Positions 24,880-34,926 of a stretch of 64,000 bases of DNA are shown in pieces; the stretch's first letter is position 1; each line of letters opens with the position of its first letter. The stretch lies in NCBI GenBank assembly GCA_025403435.1, contig CM046345.1, positions 6,272,774-6,336,773 on the forward strand, written 5' to 3'. The notes under the pieces were generated by a model. It did not search any database and had not been told where the DNA came from. It saw nothing but the letters and a program-made list of their open reading frames with translations. The stretch is from Artocarpus heterophyllus (lineage: Eukaryota; Streptophyta; Magnoliopsida; Rosales; Moraceae). A program made the translations under genes and the position numbers.

Positions 24880-25062
24880 TAACTATGAGGGCAATTAGAA
24901 CCGATTGGCTCTAACTAACAAATAGTATAAAGCTTATATATGTTACAACAAAAAAACAAAAAAGTTGCTACAGAATAAAACTCTTATATGTTATAGTATT
25001 TTCAACCAAAATTGGCTTCAAACAATTGATTCTAATCACACTTCCCTAAACACCTTATATAT
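24880..25062. mobile_element. decayed MITE relic
   Basis: The right end read inverted (GGTGTTTAGGGAAGTGTGAT) and the interior GTTATAGTATTTTCA resemble the element at 59724-59880. The left end is not clear. Listed as a relic only. Confidence 0.35.
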
Positions 25063-25999
25063 CTATACGAACTGAAGTGTTACTTTGATTATTCGATTGT
25101 AACACCCGAGCATTTTTAATACATTAAAAATGCAATAATTTAAGGATTATTTTTTAATCTAATTTTTATAATAAAGTCTATAAAAACAAAAAAAAAAAGA
25201 TTTTTAAGGGTAAAAATCATGTCATAATTTTAAATAAAAAGGAAGGATATAAAAATAAACTGGAAAGCTTAATTGTTGCAAAAATGTACTTACAACAAAT
25301 GTTAAGACAAAAATATAGTTTAAGAAAATATTTTGTATAATAATATAAAGAATTATACAGTATTAGAATAATACAGTATAAGAAAATACATTGATAAAGT
25401 TATGTAGTATAAAAATTACACTATAAAAGTAATGCAGTGTAAGAATTTGATTGTTTTAGGCTAAACAATACAAAAATTAGACTGTTTAAGTTAAAGCAGT
25501 GTAGGAATAATACTGTTTGAAGAATATGGATGAATAAGGAATGCTGTAGCAGTATAGAGAATATACCAGCAGTATAAAAAAAATACTATCAGTATAAATT
25601 TGGATTGTATAAAGTTAAACAGTATAGGAATTACATTATGTGATGGATGTAAATAAGTATGGGAGGTTGTGAGACCTCATGAATTGTATAAAAAAAAATA
25701 CCGATAGTATAAGAAAAATAGTCAGTATAAATTTAGATTGTGTAAAAATATAAGACCCACCATAGGACACCCAAATGGATGACAATTTGCCACCACACCC
25801 CCTTGATGTGGACCAATCCCACCATGCCCAAATTACCCTAACCTTTTAACAAAGATGATGTCAAGTGATGACTAACGTTGGTAAGTCATCAAATATGGTG
25901 AAAAATTACCAAAATAACCCTTGATATGGCCAATCAAATGCTACCAAGTTAAGCCACCTTTTTACCACAAATAATGGTAAGTGATGACTCATGATGATG

Positions 26000-28900
26000 T
26001 GTAACACCCGAGATTTTTAATGCATTAAAAATCATTAAGTTAAGGATTAATTAAGATGAAAAGTACAGTATAATGAGAAATACTGTATAATAACATGGAA
26101 AAATTATACAGTATTAGAGCAATGCAGTAAAAGAATTGGATTGTGTGGACCACAATTTCTTTTATACTTTTATAAAAGAAAAGAAAAAAAAGAAAAAATC
26201 AGAAAAATCTCTCAAAACTCGGCTGTTTCTCTCTCTACTTTCTCTCTCTAGACTTCTCTCTCTCTCCTCAAATCTCGTTTGAGATTCCGGCGTTATTTTT
26301 CGACACCTCCCGCACCAATGGAAAGCTCTCGACGAGTTGAGTCCAACGAGGTGTCGTGCCACCCAAAAAGCCACCGGAGGGAGGCTCACGCGCCGCCCAA
26401 AGTGCCGATGAAACCCATTTCTTCCCGACGTCATTTCACCGCCGTCCGACCATCAATCAACGTGATCTTGGTGTCTATGGACTCAGCATGAGGAGAGGAA
26501 CAGAATGGTACCAATTTTTTAGCTCAATTTTGGCTGGAAAAGCTTCGCTGGAGCTGCCTGTCTCCGCCGTGTCGCCGCCACATGGAACCGCCGATCACGA
26601 CGGCGGTGAGGTACACCGCCGCCACCGTTCGACTCAGACGGCGACGGGGAGTGAAACCCCTCGCCTAATTTCGCAACCCAGCCGCCGTTCATCGGAGTTC
26701 AAACGGCTCCAATTCGATCGCCGTGAGAAACGTCGATGGCGGTGTTTTTGGCCGCCTCATCCTAAATTGGACGAGGGGAAATGTTCAGGCCTGCACGATG
26801 AGGCTTCCCGACACCTCAATTACAGGCAACTGCCGCGGATTGACGGAGAACGGCATCTCCGTCATGCACCGCCGTGGGGCTAGGTGGAGCCGTTGATCTA
26901 GGTGGCGGTGACACACACCACTGGAGTCAAAAGACTCAGAGGGCCACGGGGAAGGAAACGCCCACCTCAATTGCACGGTAGCTCCGCCAGAGATAGGAGA
27001 TCGGAGCCGTCGGTTTTGGAAGAGAATCCCATCTTTGAATTGGGCAGATGGAGGCCAAATTGGATGAAATTGACCCCACCAATCGACTCAGGAGGGTCGA
27101 ATTAGGGGGGGTAGGCTCAAGCTCAGCCCCCAACGGAGCCAACCGCCACCGGTCAACAGTGGTCAACTGCCGGTCAACGACCAGTCAACGTCAAATTAGG
27201 ATTTTATGATCCGGACCTCCGATCGAAGATCTGAGACTGCCTCCCGATTTGTTTTGATGCTATGAACGTAATGGTGACCTCCATTCGAGCTAATTCCACT
27301 CCGGTGAAAATCATCTGGTACCAACTGTACGCGGATCGAGACGATTCAAACAGCAGTATTGGAGTCCAGAATGACAGTTTCAAGAATGTATGATCTCTAG
27401 GAAGCATTCCTAACTATTCATGGTCGCTCGAGAAGCACTGCAGAGGATGCTTCGCATACTATAGATGCAGCGAGATACAACTGGATCTACTTAGCTTGGA
27501 GTTCAAGTAAGTAGAAATCTCGCCTACAGTATGAATTGTTTTGAAATAAATTGTTTTATATGCTTTCATAAAAATTTATGAAATGCATGATCAGTGATTC
27601 TTACACTATTTTATGTGAGAATGAGTTTTATAACGTTACAAGGTGACGAAAAACCCGTTAAGGGTAAAATCGTCATTATCAAGGAAACAGCTAGAACGGA
27701 GTCGAACACTCTGATTTAGCATAATGTTATTAGACAGAAAATGTTCCGTAATACGTTAAGTAACGTAACGGTCATGTGAGATCAGAGATTTAACAAGGGA
27801 TGTTTAAGTAAACGAGAGGTAACCGATGGGTTACAAAGTTAAAAGGAAATGTAACCCCGGTGGGTTACAAGGCTAATTGAAGGAAAGGTAAACTGATGGT
27901 TTATAAGGTTGAGTAAAGAGAACGGTAGACCGATAGTATACCAAGTTATGAAAAAGGAATGAATGGTTAATGTTTACGTTTTATTATCAATCGAGTGGAT
28001 TGATAATAAAGAAAGTTAATTAATGAGTCGGCTGTCGTTTGATCAGGACATAGAGGCCGACTAATGGAAGGAAAAGGAACGGAATAGATAACGCTAGAGC
28101 ATAGTTCGAGTAAGTTTCAAATCTCACCTACAGCATGAAATAAATGATTTTTTTTAAATGCTTATTTATATAAATTGCAAATGAGTTTGCAATTATTATG
28201 TAAGTTTCTTTTAAAGTATGTTTGCATTTATTATGCAAAAAGTTTAAAAGTTCAAGAAAAAGAATTGCAATGAATTTGCAACCGTTATGTTAAAGGTTTA
28301 TTTGCATATTGATATGCATAACGTTTCTTAAAAGTTCAAGTTATGATTTTCAAAGTATTGAAAGTATGTTTTGTATTATGACAATGCATGATGTTTTATA
28401 ATTTAAGTAAGTTTCATGATGCATTTGCTATGCAATAAGTTGCATTTATTGTGCAATAAGTTTTAGAATAAAAGTTATAATTTGCAAAATATGTTTGCAT
28501 TTTATGATGTATTTATTAAGTAATATGTTGCATTTGTCATGCAATAAGTGTTAGAATACAAGTTATGATTTACAAAATATGTTTGCGTTTTATGATGAAT
28601 TTATTAAGCAATATGTTGCATTTGTTATGCAATAAATTTTATAGTACAAGCTATGAATTGCAAGTGTGTTTGCATATGATGTGATTGCATTTGGAATGCT
28701 CACTAAAGTTAATAAGAAGGTAACGTAAAGATAAAAAGAAAGTGTCGTACCAGCCTCTTTGTTATGAGGTAATGAAAGTAAAATTAAAGTTTAACCTCCT
28801 AAAGGTGAGGTACAAGACCTCAATGTTTGATGGTCTCAAGTCTTCCATAAGGGAAGCATCATGTTTATGATATCATGATTATGAGTTGGTACAAACACTA

Positions 28901-29922
28901 AAGTAAAGTAAAGAAAAGGAAGGTTATAAGATAAAGAAAGTTAAGGAACAAGAATAAAGGTTGAGAAAGAAAGGAATATTTAAGTTTATAGAATGTTCAT
29001 AAAATGCTCATAATTGAAGTTAATAATTGAGCATAAATGGAGTCATGCATTCTCATGTTGCTTGAATGCCTTTTTTATGAAATGTTTATATGTTTTGTGA
29101 TGAAAGACATTAAGAGAAAAGGTTTTACATTAAATGTTTATGAAAAGCATTTTCATGTTTTCAAGAAAAGATTTATAAATGACGTTTTAAGAAAAACGTT
29201 CAAGAAATGTTTTACGAAAAACGTTTATGTAAAACGTTTCAAAAATATTCTATGAAAAATGTTTTTAAAAATGTTTAAGGAAAACGTTTATGAAAAATAT
29301 TTTCATAAATGTTTATGGAAAACGTTCTTGAAGAATGTTTCAAGAGAAAGGTTTTCATGAGAAAAGTTTTAAAGCATGTTTAAATGCTTTGTGAGTTTAT
29401 GTTTGAACTTACTGAGCGAAAGCTCATTAAAAGTTTTCCATGCTGTAGGTAATATATGGGTGACCAATAGGACCCGTTAGAAGAGCTGGGTACTGCGGAG
29501 GACAGATGCGAAGATTTGGGTATAGATACCATCACTGTTTGCTTCCGCTATGCAAAGATAATGTTTTCCATTGTTTAATGTAGTATTTGTGAAGTTTTAA
29601 GAAATTAGAGTTTTAAGAATTGTATTCAAAGTTTTAAGATACAGTTTACAAACTGTTTTATGTAATTATAAAGTAAAGTTTTAAGCTATGATTTAATAAA
29701 TATTTCTTATTAAGCTTTAAGAAAACAAATTGAAATAATTTTAAGGGCAAGTGTTGAGTGAGGTCTCAACTTAAAATGCGACAGAGGTCGCATCAGTTTT
29801 AAAGAACGTTTAAAGAAAAAAAAAATTATTTCAGTATTTTTCTTACTAAGTAAGTAAGATTACTGTTTATGAAACGATGTTTATGAAAGTAAAGTGACTG
29901 CCCGAAAAGGCGGGTCGTCACA
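26000..29922 (+). repeat. 5' LTR of the LARD-like element
   Basis: 3923 bp. U3 is short, with repeated CAGTAT motifs and a TATAAAAG box near 26170, where an imperfect palindrome of TTTCTTTTATA surrounds it. Then comes a CT-rich start region and a GC-rich stretch (about 26230-27490), followed by 2 kb of AT-rich repetitive DNA: palindromic GTAACC/GGGTTAC units (27826-27910), TTGCATTTGTTATGCAATAA-type repeats (28150-28690) and AAAACGTTTATG-type repeats (29130-29380). The open frame of 175 codons at 26356-26883 is disrupted in the other LTR and is not considered a gene. Confidence 0.93.
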
Positions 29923-29924
29923 GG

Positions 29925-29936
29925 TGGTATCAGAGC
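29925..29936 (+). other. primer binding site (initiator Met tRNA)
   Basis: TGGTATCAGAGC, two bases after the end of the 5' LTR, is the standard plant retroelement primer site complementary to the 3' end of initiator methionine tRNA. It proves the orientation (+) and the LTR boundary. Confidence 0.95.
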
Positions 29937-31000
29937 AGTATCCTGCCATCCCATCTCGCGCTGTCATATGTCTGCTACACCATAGCTCAAGTAAGAAAGT
30001 TAAGTTAAGTAGGAAGAAAAGTTAGAATTTAATGAATACGTGTTATTGTTGGGCGTAGCCTTTGATATCGGCACACCTAAATGAGCAACGAGAAGGTAAG
30101 GGTCAAAGGATGAACGTGATGATATATGCTAGAATGTCCTCGCAAGTCGACAATAGTTGTCGTCTATTAGCGATTTCAAGTCAACGATGACAAAACGTGG
30201 TCAATAATGGTCAACAGATGGCCGACAGCTCAAAATCAAGAAGATGAGCTTGTGACACGTTATGATGTTTAGGCGTACAATGATGTCTCTATAGGAGCAA
30301 ATTTTACTCTGTTGGAGTTATTATGTATTTGCTACATGTATAACGAGAAAAAGTGGATCAAGATAACGGAATAATGAAGGTCTAAAGTGATTTTCAGTGC
30401 TTTATGGAATGAGAGTGCCTGAGAGCAACTTCTTTATTAGATCACTAATTATGTGATTTGATCGAGCTTAAGCACTCCTTCGCTGAGCTGAGACATGCGA
30501 ATGAGCTCGTAACTACCCGAATGAATATGTGATCAAGACAACGATGCCCAATCTGGCAGTAGAAACCTCTCAGATTGGAGGATGGAAGCTAGAAATTTAT
30601 ACGTTATGAGAAAAATTACAGGAAAATGCAATTTTAGAATGGATATAGAACCAAAAATTATAGATTTTGTGGTCGGATGACCCTAATCTTTAGAAAGAAA
30701 TGAAGAGATTAGAATGGAAATAAACCCTATTTTCGAGAATAGCATTCAAATGTAGAATGCTAAACCTTTAGATGAATAGAAACTGCGCTCAAATGTTGAA
30801 AGATTAGAGTTGCGCAGCAGAAGTATGGTGTATAATTTAAAGGAATATGTGAGTAAAATGATAAAAATTGTTGAAGTTCCAAGATGAAGGCTCAGTTTTA
30901 ATGACAAAGTAGTGACCAAGGAAGCATGTTAAGAACGAAAAAGGATGATAAGGGAGATGAACTACCTATGAAGGTTCTAATTTTCGAGGACGAAAATTGT
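29937..31000 (+). other. non-coding interior of the LARD-like element
   Basis: About 1.06 kb between primer site and polypurine tract. No frame of useful length on either strand and no protease, RT or integrase motif. The only familiar part is the 3' end, where TTTTCGAGGACGAAAATT resembles the 3' coding end of Tekay-type polyproteins; the related neighbour has the same phrase at 41773-41790 on the - strand. So the interior looks like the two ends of a larger element joined after loss of gag-pol. Confidence 0.7.
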
Positions 31001-31014
31001 TAAGGAGGGTAGAT
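31001..31014 (+). other. polypurine tract
   Basis: TAAGGAGGGTAGAT, directly before the 3' LTR, is the plus-strand priming tract. The same site in the neighbour element (41755-41768, - strand) reads TTAAGGGGGTAGAT. Confidence 0.85.
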
Positions 31015-34000
31015 TGTAACATCCGAGATTTTTAATGCATTAAAAATGCATTAAGTTAAGGATTAATTAAGATGAAAAGTACAGTATAATGAGAAATACT
31101 GTATAATAACATAAAAAAATTATACAGTATTAGAGCAATGCAGTATAAGAATTGGATTGTGTGGACTACAATTTCTTTTATACTTTTATAAAAGAAACAA
31201 TCAGAAAAATCTCTCAAAACTCGGTTGTTTCTCTCTCTAGAATTCTCTCTCTCTCCTCAAATCTCGTTTGAGATTCCGACACCTTTTTCGACACCTCCTG
31301 CACCAATGGAAAGCTCTCGACGAGATGAGTCCAACGAGGTGTCGTGCCACCCAAAAAGCCACCGGAGGGAGGCTCATGTGCCGCCCAAAGTAGCGGTGAA
31401 ACCCATTTCTTCCTGACGTCATTTCTCCGTCGTCCAACCACCAATCGACGTGATCTTGCTGTCTATGGACTCAACATGAGGAGAGGAGCAAGATGGTACC
31501 ATTTTTCCAGCTCAATTTTGACTGGAAAAGCTTAGCCGAAGCTGCCTGTCTCCGTCGTGTCGTCGCCACATGGAACCGTCGATCACAGCGGCGGTGAGGT
31601 ACACCGCCACCATCGTTTGACTCAGATGGCGACGGGGAGTGAAACCCCTCACCTAATTTCGCAACCCAGTCGCCGTTCATCGGAGTTCGAACGGCTCCAA
31701 TTCGACCGACGTGAGAAATGCCGACTGCGGTGTTTCTGGCCGCCTCATCCTAAATTGGACGAGGGAAAATGTTCAGGCCTGCACGTTGAGGCTTCCTGAC
31801 ACCTCAATTACAGGCAACTGCCGCAGATTGACGGAGAATGGCATCTCCGTTGTGCACCACCGTGGGGCTAGGTGGAGCCGTCGATCTAGGCGGCGGTGAT
31901 GCACACCACCGGAGTCAAAAAACTCAGAGGGCCACGGGGAAGGAAACGCCCACCTCAATTGCACGGTAGCTCCGCCAGAGATAGGAGATCGGAGCCGCCG
32001 GTTATGGTTGAGAATCCCATCTTCGAATTGGGCAGATGGAGGCCAAATTGGGTGAAATTGACCCCATCAATCGACTCAGGAGAGTCGAATTAGGGGGGGT
32101 AGGCTCAAGTTCAGTCCCCAACGGAGCCAACCACAGCCGGTCAACGGCGGTCAATGGTGGTCAACCGTCGGTCAACAGTCGGTCAACGTCAAATTGGGAT
32201 TTTATGATCCGGACCTCCGATCGAAGATCCGAGACCGCCTTCCGACTCGTTTCGACGCTCTGAACGCAATGGTGACCTCCGTTCGAGCTAATTTCACTCC
32301 GGTGAAAATCATTCGGTACCAACTGCATGCAGATCGAGGCGATTCAAACAGCAGTATCGGAGTCCAGAATGACAGTTTCAAGAATGTATGATCTCCAGGA
32401 AGCATTCCTAGCTATTCATGGTTGTTCGAGGAGCACTGCAGAGGATGCTTCGCATACTGTAGATGCAGCGAGATACAATTGGATCTGCATAGCTTGGAGT
32501 TCAAGTAAGTAGAAATCTCGCCTATAGTATGAATTGTTTTGAAATAAATTGTTTTATATGCGTTCATAAAAATTTATGAAATGCATGATCAGTGATTGTT
32601 ACACTATTTTATGTGAGAATGAGTTTTATAATGTTACAAGGTGACGAAAAACCCGTTAAGAGTAAAATCATCATTATTAAGGAAACGGCTAGAACGGAGT
32701 TGAACACTCCGATTTAGCATAATGTTATTAGATAGAAAATATTCCGTAATACATTAAGTAACGTAACGGTCATGTGAGATTAGAGATTTAACAAGGGATG
32801 TTTAAGTAAATGAGAGGTAACCGATGGGTTACAAAGTTAAAAGGAAAAGTAACCTCGGTGGGTTACAAGGCTAATTGAAAGAAAGGTAAACTTATGGTTT
32901 ATAAGGTTGAGTAAAGAGAACGGTAGACCGATAGTATACCAAGTTATGAAAAAGGAATGAATGGTTAATGTTTACGTTTTATTATCAATCGAGTGGATTG
33001 ATAATAAAGAAAGTTAATTAATGAGTCGGCTGTCGTTTGATCAGGACGCAGAGGCCGACTAATGGAAGGAAAAGGAATGGAATAGAGAACGCTAGAGCAT
33101 AGCTCGGGTAAGTTTCAAATCTCACCTACAGCATGAAATAAATGATTTTTTTTAAATGCTTATTTGTATAAATTGCAAATGAGTTTGCAATTATTATGTA
33201 AGTTTCTTTTAAAGTATGTTTACATTTATTATGCAAAAAGTTTAAAAGTTCAAGAAAAAGAATTGCAATGAATTTGCAACCGTTATGTTAAAAGTTTATT
33301 TGCATATTGATATGCATAACGTTTCTTAAAAGTTCAAGTTATGATTTTCAAAGTATTGAAAGTATGTTTTGCATTATGACAATGCATGATGTTTTATAAT
33401 TTAAGTTATAAGTTTCATGATGCATTTGCTATGCAATAAGTTGCATTTATTGTGCAATAAGTTTTAGAATAAAAGTTATAATTTGTAAAATGTGTTTGCA
33501 TTTTATGATGTATTTATTAAGCAATATGTTGCATTTGTTATGCAATAAGTGTTAGAATACAAGTTATGATTTGTAAAATGTGTTTGCGTTTTATGATGAA
33601 TTTATTAAGCAATATGTTGCATTTGTTATGCAATAAATTTTATAGTACAAGCTATGAATTGCAAGTGTGTTTGCATATGATGTGATTGCATTTGAAATGC
33701 TCACTAAAGTTAATAAGAAGGTAACGTAAAGATAAAAAGAAAGTGTCGTACCAGCCTCTTTGTTATGAGGTAATGAAAGTAAAATTAAAGTTTAACCTCC
33801 TAAAGGTGAGGTACAAGACCTCAATGTTTGATGGTCTCAAGTCTTCCACAAGGGAAGCATCATGTTTATGATCTCATGATTAATGAGTTGGTACGAACAC
33901 TAAAGTAAAGTAAGGAAAAGGAAGGTTATAAGATAAAGAAAGTTAAGGAACAAGAATAAAGGTTGAGAAAGAAAGGAATATTTAAGTTTATAGAATGTTC

Positions 34001-34926
34001 ATAAAATGCTCATAATTGAAGTTAATAATTGAGCATAAATGGAGTCATGCATTCTCATGTTGCTTGAATGCCTTTTTTATGAAATGTTTATATGTTTTGT
34101 GATGAAAGACATTAAGAGAAAAGGTTTTACATTAAATGTTTATGAAAAACATTTTCATGTTTTCAAGAAAAAGTTTATGAACGACGCTTTAAGATAAACG
34201 TTCAAGAAATGTTTTACGAAAAACGTTTATGCAAAACGTTTCAGAAATGTTCTATGAAAAACATTTTTAGAAATGTTTAAGGAAAACGTTTATGAAAAAT
34301 ATTTTCATAAATATTTATGGAAAACGTTCTTGAAGAATGTTTCAAGAGAAAGGTTTTCATGAGAAAAGTTTTAAAGCATGATTAAATGCTTTGTGAGTTT
34401 ATGTTTGAACTTACTGAGCGAAAGCTCATTAAAAGTTTTCCATGCTGTAGGTAATATATGGGTGACCAATAGGACCCGTTAGAAGAGCTGGGTGCTGCGG
34501 AGGACAGTTACGAAGATTTGGGTATGGATACCATCACTGTTTGCTTCCGCTATGCAAAGAAAATGTTTTCCATTGTTTAATGTAGTGTTTGTGAAGTTTT
34601 AAAAAAATCAGAGTTTTAAGAATTGTATTCAAAGTTTTAAGATACAGTTTACAAACTGTTTTATGTAATTATAAAGTAAAGTTTTAAGCTCTGATTCAAT
34701 AAATATTTCTTATTAAGCTTTAAGAAAACGAATTGAAATAATTTTAAGGGCAAGTGTTGTGCGAGGTCTCAACTTAAAATGCGACAGAGGTCGCATCAGT
34801 TTTAAAGAACGTTTAAAGAAAAAAAATATTTATTTCAGTATTTTTCTTACTAAGTAAGTAAGATTACTGTTTATGAAATGATGTTTATGAAAGTAAAGTG
34901 ACTGCCCGAAAAGGTGGGTCGTCACA
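31015..34926 (+). repeat. 3' LTR of the LARD-like element
   Basis: 3912 bp, a near copy of 26000-29922 with scattered substitutions and small indels (for example the 12 bp AAGAAAAAAAAG stretch near 26181 is missing around 31196). The same splice-like sites are kept: donor at 32505, acceptor ending at 34450. Confidence 0.93.

Larger units (their letters stand above)
26000..34926 (+). mobile_element. complete non-autonomous LTR retrotransposon (LARD-like), Ty3/gypsy type
   Basis: An 8.9 kb element: 5' LTR 26000-29922, internal region 29923-31014, 3' LTR 31015-34926, and perfect 5 bp target duplication TGATG (25995-25999 and 34927-34931). Both LTRs begin TGTAAC and end GTCACA. A primer binding site follows the 5' LTR and a polypurine tract precedes the 3' LTR, so it is structurally complete, yet the 1.1 kb interior has no gag or pol. 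It must have been copied by the machinery of an autonomous partner, plausibly a Tekay/Del-type chromovirus such as the neighbour at 38554-51076. In one 120 bp sample (from 27541) the LTRs differ at three positions, so insertion is not recent. Confidence 0.93.

Noticed and set aside
26356..26883. 175-codon open frame on + as a gene
   Set aside because: It lies in an LTR, has no recognisable domain, and the equivalent frame in the other LTR (31344-31535) is broken early.
29925..29936. tRNA gene remnant at TGGTATCAGAGC
   Set aside because: Position right after an LTR end, here and at 47861-47872, shows it is a primer binding site, not a tRNA gene.
26000..34926. Apparent 3.9 kb segmental duplication (26.0-29.9 and 31.0-34.9 kb)
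   Set aside because: The copies start TGTAAC, end GTCACA, are followed or preceded by primer site and polypurine tract, and are flanked by TGATG duplications: they are LTRs of one element.
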